DNA of 64,000 bases from Asanoa ferruginea (GTDB taxonomy: Bacteria; Actinomycetota; Actinomycetes; Mycobacteriales; Micromonosporaceae): positions 3,596,001 to 3,660,000 of the forward strand of contig NZ_QUMQ01000001.1 in NCBI RefSeq assembly GCF_003387075.1. Reading direction: 5' to 3'. The translations under genes and the position numbers were made by a program. Below are positions 1-8,943 of this stretch, piece after piece. Position 1 is the first letter of the stretch; every line of letters starts with the position of its first letter. The notes under the pieces were generated by a model, which saw only the letters and a list, made by a program, of their open reading frames with translations, did no database searches and was not told the DNA's origin.

Positions 1-2
1 TC

Positions 3-1043
3 GGCTCGGCGACGCTGCTGCCGGGCCTGGTCGACGGGCACGTCCACCTGGCGTTCGACGCCTCCCTCGACCCGGTGGCGGCGCTGGCCGACCGCGACGA
101 CGAGTCCGCGTACGCCGCGATGATCGAGGCCGCCCGCCGCACGACCGCCGGTGGCGTGACCACCGTGCGTGACCTCGGCGACCGCGGCTACCTGGCACTG
201 CGGTTGCGGGAGGCCGCGCGCACCGACCGCACCCTGCTGACGATCGTCGCGTCGGGCCCGCCGATCACCACCCCCGGCGGCCACTGCCACTACCTGGGCG
301 GCGCCGCGGCCGGCATCGACGGCTTGCGCGCCGCGGTCCGCGACCACGCCGAACGCGGCGCCGACCTTATCAAGATCATGGCGAGCGGCGGCAACATCAC
401 GCCCGGCAGCCGGCCCGAGTTGTCGCAGTTCAGCGCCGCCGAGTTGCGCGCCGCCGTCGACGAGGCGCACGCGTGCGGCCTGCCGATCGTTGCCCACGCG
501 CACGGCCTCCAGACGGTGCGCGACGCCCTCGCCGCCGGCGTCGACGGCCTCGAACACGTCACCCTGATGACCGCCGACGGCATCGACCCGATGCCCGACG
601 ACCTGGTCGCCGCCCTCGCCGCGGCGCCGGTCACCGTCGGCCTCACGCTCGGCATGGTCATCCGCCCCGGCGACCCGCCGCCCCCGAACGGCATAAGGGA
701 GCGGATCCCCTCGATCATCATCAACATCCGCAAGATGTACGCCGCCGGCGTCGACCTGATCGCCGGCACCGACGCGGGCCTCGGCCCCGGCAAGCCGGCT
801 GACGTGCTGCGCTCGGCGGTCGGCATGCTGACGGCGTGGGTAGGCATGACGCCCGCGGAGGCGCTGCGGGCCAGCACCTCCCGCGCCGCCACGGTGATCG
901 GCCTGGGGGAGCGCAAGGGCCGGATCGCACCGGGCTACGACGCCGACCTGCTGGCCATCGACGGCGACCCCCTGACCGACCCGACCGCGCTAGACCGGAT
1001 CAAGGCCGTCTACGTCCGCGGCGAGCCGCTCGCCACCCGGTAA
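3..1043 (+). CDS. Amidohydrolase family protein (5' end outside window)
   Basis: Metal-dependent amidohydrolase of the imidazolonepropionase/prolidase-like branch, probably cytosolic and hydrolysing an amide or cyclic-amide bond; the substrate cannot be told. The open frame enters from the left edge, and the first visible codons already read the beta-strand metal motif PGLVDGHVHL (two His ligands), so only a short N-terminus is missing. Further ligands fit the family: Lys in IKIMASGG, His in VAHAHG, His in GLEHVTL and Asp in AGTDAG. The C-terminus has the usual GRIAPGYDADLLAIDGDPL beta-sandwich return. An internal ATG at 75 is not the true start. The gene faces the LuxR-family regulator at 1295 tail to tail. 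Confidence 0.85.
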   Translation, partial: GSATLLPGLVDGHVHLAFDASLDPVAALADRDDESAYAAMIEAARRTTAGGVTTVRDLGDRGYLALRLREAARTDRTLLTIVASGPPITTPGGHCHYLGGAAAGIDGLRAAVRDHAERGADLIKIMASGGNITPGSRPELSQFSAAELRAAVDEAHACGLPIVAHAHGLQTVRDALAAGVDGLEHVTLMTADGIDPMPDDLVAALAAAPVTVGLTLGMVIRPGDPPPPNGIRERIPSIIINIRKMYAAGVDLIAGTDAGLGPGKPADVLRSAVGMLTAWVGMTPAEALRASTSRAATVIGLGERKGRIAPGYDADLLAIDGDPLTDPTALDRIKAVYVRGEPLATR

Positions 1044-1109
1044 CTGTTTTCCGTCACCGTCCAGGATGGACGGCAGTGCGGCGCAGTCCAGCGGCACCGC
1101 CCCCGACCC

Positions 1110-1144
1110 GCTTGCAGCGTGCAAGCTAGCCCCCGCTGTCGGGG
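1110..1144. terminator. Two adjacent GC hairpins after the amidohydrolase gene
   Basis: Directly downstream of the amidohydrolase stop are two hairpins: GCTTGCA (1110-1116) with TGCAAGC (1120-1126), and CCCCG (1131-1135) with CGGGG (1140-1144). No U-tract follows, which is common for actinobacterial terminators. Function as a terminator is inferred from position only. Confidence 0.45.
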
Positions 1145-1188
1145 CCCGCTCCTGACGGCTTCATCGGTTGCCGGACTCCTGGTTTTGC

Positions 1189-1236
1189 CGGCGTACATGT
1201 TCTTTCATGTACCTACATGAAAGAACATGTACGCCG
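1189..1236. repeat. 23-bp perfect inverted repeat, AT-richer than surroundings
   Basis: Arms 1189-1211 and 1214-1236 are exact reverse complements separated by only CC. Each arm contains TACATG and CATGTA, so four such half-sites occur in tandem (1194, 1206, 1214, 1226). It lies between two convergent genes, so it can act as a bidirectional terminator, but the AT-rich arm and nested half-sites also fit a protein-binding site or the footprint of a small mobile element. Confidence 0.7.
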
Positions 1237-1294
1237 CGAGAACATCCGTCGGGGCTGCCCGACACGCCCGATCTGCCGCCAACCGCACTCCGGG

Positions 1295-4060
1295 TCAGCG
1301 GAGGCTTGCCGCGAGGTCGGTTCGGGTTGTTACGCCCAGTTTGGCGTAGACGTGGGTGAGGTGGGTTTCGACCGTGCGGCGCGTGACGAACAGGCGCTGC
1401 GCGATCTCCGGATTGCTGTGTCCCTCGGCCGCGAGGCTGGCCACCCGCAGCTCGGCCGAGGTCAGCGCGTCCACCCCGGTCACCGCCGCGCGGCGGGGAC
1501 GGGCACCGGCCGCCGAGAGTTCCTGCCGCGCCCGCCGCGCGAGCAACCGCATGCCACCTCCATCTGCAACCGTCAGGGCCAGGCGGAGCGGTTCGCGGGC
1601 GGCCTCGCGGTGGTTGCCGCGCCGGAGTGCCGCGCCCAGGTCGACCAGCGCGCGGGCATATTCGAGGCGTTCCGGGGAGTCGGCCAGCACGGCGACCGCT
1701 TCTTCGAGAAGGTCGACGGCCTTCCGCCCGGACGTGCGGGCCAGTGCCCGCAGGCCGGCGCCGCGCGGGCCGGGCAGGTCGACCCGGGCCGCGAGGTCGA
1801 GATGCTCCTCCGCTAGCCGGCGCGCCTCCGCCCGGTCGCCGAGTGCCACCAGTGCCTCGGCGTCGTCCACGCGCCAGCACGCCAGGCCGGGGTGCACCGC
1901 TCCGAAGCGCCGCCAATGGTCCGCGGCGGCGACCAGGTCGGCGTGGGCCTGCGCCGGTTGGTGTTGGGCCAGCCGCAGCCGGGCACGGGTCTCCAACAGG
2001 TGCACGGTGGCCAGCGAACCGGGTGGTGGATCGCCGACGGAGCGCAGCACCCTGTCCGCCTCGGCCAGCTCGTCGTGCTGGGTCAGCGCCTCGACCAGCG
2101 TGAACACCGACCACAGCAGGGCCGGCAGGGGCGAGTTGACCAGCTTGAACTCGTAGGCGAACCGGGCGTCGGCCACCGCGTCGCTGATCTGGCCGGCCCG
2201 GGTCAAGGCCAGCGCGCGGAGGAAGCTGCCGTGCGCGAGAGCGATCAGCCAGCCGCGCGGGCGGGCCGCCTCGATCAGCGCGGTGCAATACGCTCGCGCG
2301 TCGTCGAGTTCGCCGCTGTCGATGAGGACGAACTTGGCCACCGTGGCGAGGATCGAACCGGCCTCGTCCAGCCTTCCACTGTGGATCGCCGGCTTGACCA
2401 GGACCAGGGTTGAGGTCGCCGGAGCCCCGTCGAACAGGGCCGCCAACGCCGCGACCACCTGCCAGGCCGGCTCCGTCGAGAGCGGCGCCGGCCGCAACCA
2501 GCCCCGAGCCTCGTCCACTGTCGACGTGTCGAGCCAGATATTGCCCACCAGCTCCGCTTCGAGCTGGGCGCGGACATCGGCCGCGATGCCGTCCGATCGG
2601 TCCAGGCCGCTGCGACACAGCCGCCCCGCTTCGACGAAGTGACCGCTCAGCCCGAGCGCCCGAGCCCCGGAAAGGGCGATCCGCGCGCGTTGCTCGGGCG
2701 TAGCGGCCAGGTCGACGGCCTCGGCCAGCAGCGCGGGCGCCTCCGGCTGCACGTGGGCAGCCAACGCCAGCCCGAGCTCGTTGCGTAGGTCTGCCTCGAC
2801 GGCCCGGTCGGGCGGCGGCTCCACCAGTGCGCGCCGCAGGAAGACCGCCGCGCTCTGTGGCGCCCCGCGCAGGCCCGCCCGGGAAGCCGCGGCCCGCAGC
2901 GTGGCCACGGTCGTCTCGTCGCGGGCGGGCTCGGTGTGCAACAGGTGCAGCGCGATGGCCTCCGGGTCGGCCCGTTCAAGAGCCAGCAACCGGGCCGCCC
3001 GCGCATGCCACAGGCTCCGCGAACCGCCGCCCAGCTCGCCGTAGAGCGCCCCGGCGACCAGCGGGTGCACCAGGAACCAGCTGTCGTCGGCGCGGTCCAG
3101 CAGCCCGGCGGCCCGCAGCCGGTCGGCCACCCGCAGGGCGTCGTCGGGTGCCAGCCCGGCCAGCTCGCGCGCGTGGCGCAGCGGCGCGCCCCGGCCCAAA
3201 ACGGCGAACGCCCGAGCGAGTGACGCCGAGCCCGCGGGTAGCCGGCCGAGTTGCCGGCCGACGCTGCGAGCGACCTGCTCCGGGCCGAACGCGCTCAGCG
3301 TGGCGGCGAACTCGTCGGTGGGCTCCACGCGCTCAGCGATCAGGTGGTTGAGCAACGCGCCGAGCAGGAACGGGTTTCCGGCCGTGGCGGCGTGGCAGGC
3401 CGGCGCGAAGGTCGCCCCGGCGTGTGGCAACCGGTGCGCGACCACCGCACCCACCGCGGCCGGGCCGAGCGGGCCGGGGCGCACCGGTGGCTCCGGCGCG
3501 AGCGCCAGCAACTCGTCGAGGAGGTCGACCGACGTGGGCGGCTCGCCGCTGCGCACCGCGCACAGGATCGCCAGCGGCAGCTCGCCGAGTTGCCGGCCCA
3601 GCCCGGCCAGCCAGCGCAGCGACGGTGGGTCGGCCCAGTGCACGTCGTCGACGACCATCAGGGTCGGCCCGCGCTCGGCGACGCCCGCGGCCAGCCAGGT
3701 CAGGCCGTGCAGCGCGGCGTGCATCGCGTCGCCGCCGCGGACCGGCTCGGCCTCGTCGGCGTCGAGCGCCCGCCGTGCCAGGGCGGCCGCGCCGACCGGG
3801 AACTCAGCGGCGCGCAAGGTGGCGAAGAGCTGCCGGGCCACGCCCCAGCCGGCGTCCTGCTCCAGCGGGCTGCCGGACGCCCGCAGCGTGCGGATTCCGG
3901 CCGCCGCGGCCGTCTCGGCGGTGGCGCTGAGCAGGCTGGACTTGCCGATGCCGGCTGGCCCATCGACGATGATCATCCGCCCGATGCCGGCTCGCACTGT
4001 GGCGACCTGCCGCCCGAGGGAGGCGAGCTCGGCGTCGCGTTGTAACAACACGCGAGGCAC
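1295..4060 (-). CDS. LuxR family transcriptional regulator with AAA/NB ATPase domain (LAL type)
   Basis: Large ATP-binding LuxR-family regulator of about 921 residues, a cytosolic signal-dependent activator. Near the N-terminus is the Walker A motif GPAGIGKSS (about residue 35), then Walker B LMVVDDVHWAD, a long helical TPR-like middle, and a C-terminal LuxR/GerE HTH (LTSAELRVASLAAEGHSNPEIAQ then TVETHLTHVYAKLGV). Length fits the LAL/MalT-like class. The frame stays open to 4246, but that extension is antisense to the next gene; GTG at 4060, just before the conserved VLLQRDAEL start of the AAA domain, is preferred (GTG 4051 is possible). No adjacent target operon is obvious; it faces the amidohydrolase tail to tail and is divergent from the YjbR gene. 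Confidence 0.88.
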   Translation of the reverse strand: MPRVLLQRDAELASLGRQVATVRAGIGRMIIVDGPAGIGKSSLLSATAETAAAAGIRTLRASGSPLEQDAGWGVARQLFATLRAAEFPVGAAALARRALDADEAEPVRGGDAMHAALHGLTWLAAGVAERGPTLMVVDDVHWADPPSLRWLAGLGRQLGELPLAILCAVRSGEPPTSVDLLDELLALAPEPPVRPGPLGPAAVGAVVAHRLPHAGATFAPACHAATAGNPFLLGALLNHLIAERVEPTDEFAATLSAFGPEQVARSVGRQLGRLPAGSASLARAFAVLGRGAPLRHARELAGLAPDDALRVADRLRAAGLLDRADDSWFLVHPLVAGALYGELGGGSRSLWHARAARLLALERADPEAIALHLLHTEPARDETTVATLRAAASRAGLRGAPQSAAVFLRRALVEPPPDRAVEADLRNELGLALAAHVQPEAPALLAEAVDLAATPEQRARIALSGARALGLSGHFVEAGRLCRSGLDRSDGIAADVRAQLEAELVGNIWLDTSTVDEARGWLRPAPLSTEPAWQVVAALAALFDGAPATSTLVLVKPAIHSGRLDEAGSILATVAKFVLIDSGELDDARAYCTALIEAARPRGWLIALAHGSFLRALALTRAGQISDAVADARFAYEFKLVNSPLPALLWSVFTLVEALTQHDELAEADRVLRSVGDPPPGSLATVHLLETRARLRLAQHQPAQAHADLVAAADHWRRFGAVHPGLACWRVDDAEALVALGDRAEARRLAEEHLDLAARVDLPGPRGAGLRALARTSGRKAVDLLEEAVAVLADSPERLEYARALVDLGAALRRGNHREAAREPLRLALTVADGGGMRLLARRARQELSAAGARPRRAAVTGVDALTSAELRVASLAAEGHSNPEIAQRLFVTRRTVETHLTHVYAKLGVTTRTDLAASLR

Positions 4061-4134
4061 GCCCTGACCGTACGTCGTCGCATCGATCCGGGGCAGTAGC
4101 GAGTCGCCATGGCGACCGCGGTTAGCCTGTGCGG

Positions 4135-4479
4135 ATGGCTGACGCCGACGACGTCCGTGCCCTGGCGCTGGCACTACCGCAGGTGGTGGAGATCGAGAGC
4201 GAGGGCTTCGACTTCCGGGTCGCCGACAAGGGCTTCGTCTGGTCATACCCGGAACGCCGCCCGGTCCAGCGGCGGGTGATCCGCAGCGACATCGCGGTGC
4301 TCTACGTCGGCGACGAGGCCGAGAAGCAGGCGCTGCTGCTGGGCGAACCCGACCTTTTCTTCACCACGCCGGCGTACGACGGTCTGCCGCTGGTCATGCT
4401 CTGGCTGGCCCGGGTCGAGCAGGACCGGCTGCGCGAGTTGGTCACCGACGCCTGGCGGATGCGGGCGCCGAGCGACTGA
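4135..4479 (+). CDS. MmcQ/YjbR family DNA-binding-fold protein
   Basis: Small cytosolic protein (114 residues) of the MmcQ/YjbR (DUF419) family, which has a double-wing DNA-binding-like fold and no firm biochemical role. The family pattern is visible: acidic N-terminal helix ALALPQVVE, central aromatic strands RVADKGFVWSYPERRP, and a C-terminal LFFTTPAYDGLPLVMLWL segment. ATG 4135 is chosen; GTG 4129 in frame is possible. A TAGCCT hexamer at 4124-4128 region lies only a few bases before these starts, which suggests a leaderless transcript. Transcribed divergently from the LAL regulator and convergent with the next gene, which begins two bases after this stop. Confidence 0.8.
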   Translation: MADADDVRALALALPQVVEIESEGFDFRVADKGFVWSYPERRPVQRRVIRSDIAVLYVGDEAEKQALLLGEPDLFFTTPAYDGLPLVMLWLARVEQDRLRELVTDAWRMRAPSD

Positions 4480-4480
4480 C

Positions 4481-4921
4481 TCAGCTCACGGCCTTCTTCA
4501 GCAGCGCCGCGATCATCGCCTCGTCGTCGGCGGTCAGCTTCACGATGCCGAAGGCGGTCGGCCACACGGTGCCGTCGTCGAGTTTGGCGACGTCGTTGAA
4601 GCCGAGGGTCGCGTACCGCGTCTTGAACTTCTCCCTGGGCTGGAAGAAGCAGAGCACCTTGCCGTCCAAGGCCCACGCGGGCATCCCGTACCACGTCTTG
4701 GGGGTGAGGGTCGGCGCGTTCTTCTTGACCAGCGCGTGCAGTTTCTTGGCGATGGCGCGGTCGTCGGACGGCATTTCCGCGATCTTGGCGAGCAGGTCGG
4801 CCTCGCCGTCGGCCTTGCTCGTCTTGGAGCCGCGGCGAGCGGTCGTCTTCAGCTCCTTGGCCCGCTCCTTCATGGCGTCGCGCTCTTCGTCGGTGAACCC
4901 GTCGTACTTCGTCTCGGTCAT
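4481..4921 (-). CDS. DUF1801 (YdhG-like) domain protein
   Basis: A 146-residue soluble protein with a charged N-terminal helix (DEERDAMKERAKELKTTARR) followed by a DUF1801/YdhG-like fold: KKLHALVKKNAPTLTPKTWYGMPAWALDGKVLCFF, then YATLGFND. The YGMPAW segment is the recognisable family core. Relatives have been suggested to be iron chaperone (frataxin-like) proteins, but this is not established and no iron gene is nearby. The N-terminal Lys/Arg-rich stretch is an extension seen in actinobacterial members. Stand-alone gene, convergent with the MmcQ/YjbR gene. Confidence 0.8.
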   Translation of the reverse strand: MTETKYDGFTDEERDAMKERAKELKTTARRGSKTSKADGEADLLAKIAEMPSDDRAIAKKLHALVKKNAPTLTPKTWYGMPAWALDGKVLCFFQPREKFKTRYATLGFNDVAKLDDGTVWPTAFGIVKLTADDEAMIAALLKKAVS

Positions 4922-4975
4922 GTGAACAAGGCTAGGCGGCGCACAGCGACCTGGGCTTCTCCGAAACTGACCAGC

Positions 4976-5620
4976 TCAGGCGCGCAGGTAGCGGAGCACG
5001 GCCAGGACCCGGCGGTGGTCTGAACGGTCGTGTGGCAGGTCGAGCTTCGTGAGGATGGCGGTGACATGCTTCTCCACGCTGCGCTCGGCGAGATGCAGCG
5101 TCTCGGCGATGGCCACGTTCGAGCGACCCTCCGCGAGCAGGCCGAGGATCTCCCGCTCGCGGGCCGACAGCCGGGCCAGCCCGGCGTCCACCGCGGGCGC
5201 GGCGAGCAGGTGCCGCACCACCTCCGGGTCGAGCGCGGTGCCGCCGGCCGCCACCCGGCGCAGCGCGTCGACGAACTCGCCGGTGCTCACGATGCGGTCC
5301 TTGAGCAGGTAGCCGACGTGGCCGGTGTGCTCCGACAGCAGCCGCCGGGCGTAGCTGGTCTCCACCCACTGCGAGAACACCAGGACGGCGATCTCGGGGT
5401 GCTCCGAGCGGATCGTCAGCGCCGCCCGCAGGCCCTCGTCGGTGTGCGTCGGCGGCATCCGCACGTCGACGACGGCCGCGTCGGGCCGTTCGGCGGCGAT
5501 GGCGGCCAGCAGCGCGTCGCCGTCGCTGACCGCGGCGACCACCTCGATGTCGTGCTCGCCCAGCAGCAGCACGATCCCGTCGCGCAGCAGGGCGTTGTCT
5601 TCGGCGATGACGACGCGCAT
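4976..5620 (-). CDS. NarL/LuxR-type response regulator
   Basis: Cytosolic two-component response regulator, 214 residues. The receiver domain (1-120) has the acidic pocket AEDN, the phospho-acceptor Asp in AAVVDVRMPP, and the Lys in YLLKDRI. The C-terminal LuxR HTH reads LSAREREILGLLAEGRSNVAIAETL and SVEKHVTAIL. It is the last gene of a minus-strand operon (ABC ATPase, permease, kinase, regulator) and starts one base after the kinase stop. The likely job is to control the ABC pair encoded upstream in response to a membrane-active compound, as in similarly ordered operons; the ligand is unknown. Confidence 0.92.
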   Translation of the reverse strand: MRVVIAEDNALLRDGIVLLLGEHDIEVVAAVSDGDALLAAIAAERPDAAVVDVRMPPTHTDEGLRAALTIRSEHPEIAVLVFSQWVETSYARRLLSEHTGHVGYLLKDRIVSTGEFVDALRRVAAGGTALDPEVVRHLLAAPAVDAGLARLSAREREILGLLAEGRSNVAIAETLHLAERSVEKHVTAILTKLDLPHDRSDHRRVLAVLRYLRA

Positions 5621-5621
5621 C

Positions 5622-6836
5622 TCAGGGCTCCCGGGGCAGGGTCATGGTGATGGTGGTCGGGCCGCCGGCGGGCGACTCGATGTGCAGCGCGCCGTCGAGC
5701 GCCTCGGCGCGGCGGGTCAACCCGGCCAGCCCGGTGCCGGTTCCGTTAGCGGTCGCCCCGCCCCGGCCGTCGTCGTGGACGACGAGCGTGAGGTCGCTGC
5801 CGTCGCGGAGCGAAATGCGGACCCGGCTGGCCGAAGCGTGCCGCGCGATGTTGGTCAGCAGTTCGGCGACGGTGAAGTAGACGGCCGAGGCGATCGCGTC
5901 GGGTGGTCGCCGGGTCAGCTCGACCGTCACCGACGCCGGCACCGCGCTGCGACCAGCCAGTGTGGACAGTGCTACGTCGAGGCCGTCGTCGAGCGCCGGT
6001 GGATGCAGGCCGCGAACGATGTCGCGCAACTCGGCGAGGGCCTCGGTGACGGTGCCGCGGGCGTCGGCGGCGACGTCGCGCACCGGCTGCTCGGTGCTGC
6101 GGTGCTCGATCCGGGACAGCGCGACACCGAGCGAGACCAGCCGCGCCTGGGTGCTGTCGTGCAGGTCGCGCTCGACCCGGCGGAGCACCGCCGCCGCGTC
6201 GGCCTGGAGGGCCGCCCGGCCGGCTTCGAGTTGGGCGATCCGGCGGGCCGCACGGGTCGGGTTGAGCAGCCCGCGGACCAGCCAGCGGTCGGCGAGCACG
6301 ATCAGCCGGACAAACCATGGCAGCGCGAGCAGCAGCAGCGCGCCCCGGCCCGCCTCCAGCCAGGTCTGGCCCCAGGTGTGCGCGTCCAGCGAGTTGAGCG
6401 GGTTCGGCCACAGGAACCACCACCCCGGATAGGTCAGCGCCAGCAGGCCGCTGACGATGGCGATGGCCACGCCGTAGGCGCCCGCGAAGATCAGCGGGAA
6501 GCTCACGAAGCAGTAGCAGAGCGCCCGCCAGGCTGTGGAATCGCCGAGCACCGCGACGATCCGGCCCCACCGGCTGCGCGGGCCCAGCGGTGGCGGGTCG
6601 GGCCAGTCCCAGTCGAGGAACCGCCGGGCCGGCACGCGGAAGTAGCGGGAACTGCCCCGGGCCAGGAACAGCACGCCGGCGAGCAGGAACAGCCCGAAGA
6701 TGACGACGGAGAGCGCGCCGGCGGCGATCCCGAGCAGGGCCAGCGCGAACGTGGCCACGCTGAGCAGCGCGGTCACCAGCACGAAGGCCAGCTCGCGCCA
6801 CATGCGGGCGGTCGCCCAGACCCGGAGCAGGATCAT
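5622..6836 (-). CDS. Sensor histidine kinase (HisKA_3 family)
   Basis: Membrane sensor kinase of 404 residues. N-terminal half has about four to five hydrophobic segments with little extracellular loop, a layout typical of kinases that sense through a partner ABC transporter. The dimerisation/phospho-acceptor box reads RRVERDLHDSTQARL (His about 250), followed by an HATPase domain with ELLTNIARHA and DDGRGG / GTGLAGL. ATG at 6836 overlaps the permease stop by four bases (ATGA), so translation is probably coupled. An open frame continues far upstream but is antisense-style noise inside the permease gene. Partner of the response regulator just downstream. Confidence 0.9.
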   Translation of the reverse strand: MILLRVWATARMWRELAFVLVTALLSVATFALALLGIAAGALSVVIFGLFLLAGVLFLARGSSRYFRVPARRFLDWDWPDPPPLGPRSRWGRIVAVLGDSTAWRALCYCFVSFPLIFAGAYGVAIAIVSGLLALTYPGWWFLWPNPLNSLDAHTWGQTWLEAGRGALLLLALPWFVRLIVLADRWLVRGLLNPTRAARRIAQLEAGRAALQADAAAVLRRVERDLHDSTQARLVSLGVALSRIEHRSTEQPVRDVAADARGTVTEALAELRDIVRGLHPPALDDGLDVALSTLAGRSAVPASVTVELTRRPPDAIASAVYFTVAELLTNIARHASASRVRISLRDGSDLTLVVHDDGRGGATANGTGTGLAGLTRRAEALDGALHIESPAGGPTTITMTLPREP

Positions 6837-8152
6837 CCGACGACCTCGATCGGTGCCCGGCGCAGGCTGGCCGCGGCCGGCAGCACCATGCCGGCGAGCA
6901 CCAGCGCGGCGGTGATCGCGATGCCGCCCAGCAGCCAGGAGACCGGCAGCCACGGGCGCCAGGTGCCCAGCGCGGTGTGCAGCAGGGGCAGCAGGGTCGT
7001 GGTGGCGACGACGGCGCCGGCCACGAGGGCGGTGGCGGTCACCACCAGAGCCTCGCAGATCACCACGGCCAGCGTGCGCCCCCGCGTGCCGCCGGCCAGC
7101 CGGATGACGGCGAGGTCGTGCCGGCGCGCCTGGATGACGGTGACCAGGGTGTTGACCGCGGCGATCGCGGCGAAGGTGGTGTAGGCGCCGGTACCGGCGT
7201 ATTGCAGCCAGCGGTCGGCGGCCGGGGTGGCAACGCCGGTGACGTGCTCGGTCGTCGTGCCCAGCACGATCGTGAACGCGGCGAACCCGACCGCCAGGGT
7301 GAGCGGGACCAGGGCGCCGGACAGCGACCGGGCCCGGGCGTTGACCGCGTCGGCCGCGAGCTTGCCGGTCGAGCCGAACAGGCGGGCGAACGGTGCGGCG
7401 ACCCGCAACAGCAGCGGTCCGAGCAGGCCGACACCGACGCACATGGCGAGCATGACGAAGAAGCCGGCCTGGTCGGCCGTGTCGGCGTCGGCTCGGGTGA
7501 GCAGCACGGCCAGCGCGATGCCACCGGCCACCAACAACAATCCGACGGGGGTACGCACGAGGCCGGCCCGCCGCCGGGGCACCGCGGCCTCGGTCAGCGC
7601 CACGGCCGGCCGTAGCCGGGACGGCCGGATCGCGGCGATCAGCGCGCCGAGCAACGACGTGCCGACGGTGACCGCGAACGCGATCGGCACGGTGCCGCCG
7701 TGCATCCGGAAGCTGACCTCGGCCGGCACCACGCCGTGCCCGGTGAGGCCGCTCAGCCAGGTATACCCGGCCAGCAGACCAAGCGGGATGCCGGCGACCG
7801 TGGCGGGCACGGCGATCAGGGCGGCCTGCGCGGCGATCGTGCGACGGACCCGGGCCGGGGTCGCGCCGATCGTGCGCACCAGCGCCAGGTCCTGGGCCTG
7901 GTCGGCGATCGCGGTGCCCATCGTCACGCCGACGATCAGCAGCGACAGGTAGATCGACGAGACCACGAAGATCAGCCCTAGGTCGGCGATGCCGCTGTCG
8001 GTGAGCGCGGCCCGCTGGGCCGGATCGAGCGGTGCGCCGTCGAACGAGGCGAGCAGGCACAGCCCGGTGGTGACCAGCGCGGCCGCGAGTGCCTGGGTGG
8101 CGGCCGGGCCGAGGAACGCCCACGGGTTGCGGCGCAGCGCCTGGCGGATCAC
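6833..8152 (-). CDS. FtsX-like ABC transporter permease
   Basis: Integral membrane permease (439 residues) of the MacB/FtsX type with about eight hydrophobic segments in two FtsX-like halves; the first contains ALVRTIGATPARVRR and the second VIQARRHDLAVIRLAGGTRGR, the repeated cytoplasmic coupling motifs of the family. The start is GTG 8152, overlapping the ATPase stop by four bases (GTGA); the longer open frame lies inside the ATPase gene. It pairs with that ATPase as an exporter or a peptide-antibiotic resistance/sensing complex with the kinase downstream. Confidence 0.9.
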   Translation of the reverse strand: MIRQALRRNPWAFLGPAATQALAAALVTTGLCLLASFDGAPLDPAQRAALTDSGIADLGLIFVVSSIYLSLLIVGVTMGTAIADQAQDLALVRTIGATPARVRRTIAAQAALIAVPATVAGIPLGLLAGYTWLSGLTGHGVVPAEVSFRMHGGTVPIAFAVTVGTSLLGALIAAIRPSRLRPAVALTEAAVPRRRAGLVRTPVGLLLVAGGIALAVLLTRADADTADQAGFFVMLAMCVGVGLLGPLLLRVAAPFARLFGSTGKLAADAVNARARSLSGALVPLTLAVGFAAFTIVLGTTTEHVTGVATPAADRWLQYAGTGAYTTFAAIAAVNTLVTVIQARRHDLAVIRLAGGTRGRTLAVVICEALVVTATALVAGAVVATTTLLPLLHTALGTWRPWLPVSWLLGGIAITAALVLAGMVLPAAASLRRAPIEVVG

Positions 8153-8868
8153 GCGGTCACCGCCGAGACGCTCTTGAGCCGATCGGAGATGGCGGCCGCG
8201 CCCGGTGCCGGGCCGTCGTCGGCGACGCTGCCGTCGCGCAGCAGCACGAGGCGGTCGCTCCACGCGGCGGCGATCGGGTCGTGGCTGACCATCAGCACGG
8301 TCACCCCGTCGCGGTCGGCGGCCTCGCGCAGCAGGGTCAGGATCCGGGCGCCGGTGGTCGGGTCGAGCGCGCCGGTCGGCTCGTCGGCGAAGATCACCGC
8401 CGGCCCGGTCACCAGCGCCCGGGCGATCGCGACGCGCTGCCGCTGGCCGCCGGACAGCTCGCCGACCGGCCGGCTGCCGAGGCCGGCGAGCCCGACCTGG
8501 GCGAGCACCTCGTCGACGCCGCGGGCGCGGGGGCCGCCGAGCCGGATGGGCAGCGCGACGTTCTGCCGTACGGTCAGCTCGGAGAGCAGGTTGTAGGCCT
8601 GGAAGACGAACCCGGCCCGGTCGCGGCGCAGCCGGGTGAGCCGGGCCTCGCCCATCCGGGTGATGTCGCGACCGGCCAGCCGGACCCGGCCGGAGGTGGG
8701 CCGGTCGAGCCCGGCGGCGCAGTGCAGCAGCGTGCTCTTGCCGGAGCCGGTCGCGCCCATGACGGCGACGAACTGGCCGGCCGGAACCTCGAGGGACACG
8801 TCGCGCAGCGCGAGCACGCCACGCGGATAACGCCGCGACACCGACGTCAGGGAGATGACGGATTCCAT
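8149..8868 (-). CDS. ABC transporter ATP-binding protein (MacB/LolD-like)
   Basis: Cytosolic ATPase of 239 residues that energises the FtsX-like permease encoded next. Walker A GATGSGKST (about residue 38), Q-loop FVFQAYNL, signature LSGGQRQRVAIARAL, Walker B VIFADEPTGALD, and H-loop MVSHDP are all present. First gene of the four-gene operon that ends with a two-component system; all junctions are overlapping or almost touching. A terminator-like palindrome separates it from the protease gene upstream. Confidence 0.93.
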   Translation of the reverse strand: MESVISLTSVSRRYPRGVLALRDVSLEVPAGQFVAVMGATGSGKSTLLHCAAGLDRPTSGRVRLAGRDITRMGEARLTRLRRDRAGFVFQAYNLLSELTVRQNVALPIRLGGPRARGVDEVLAQVGLAGLGSRPVGELSGGQRQRVAIARALVTGPAVIFADEPTGALDPTTGARILTLLREAADRDGVTVLMVSHDPIAAAWSDRLVLLRDGSVADDGPAPGAAAISDRLKSVSAVTA

Positions 8869-8923
8869 GCCTTCACCCTGGTCGCGGCGCTTCCCCGGGA
8901 CATCCGCGCTGACCCGCCGGTCA

Positions 8924-8943
8924 AGGTGCGGCTAGCCGCACCT
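8924..8943. terminator. 20-bp perfect palindrome directly after the protease stop
   Basis: AGGTGCGG and CCGCACCT arms around CTAG form a perfect palindrome starting at the base next to the protease stop codon. Position suits a factor-independent terminator for the protease; it also sits about 55 bases before the ABC ATPase start and might double as an operator. Confidence 0.55.

Noticed and set aside
5442-7184. Long plus-strand open frame of 580 codons
   Set aside because: It is antisense to the kinase/response-regulator genes, has no domain signs, and is rich in Arg/Gly/Gln as expected from high-GC antisense frames.
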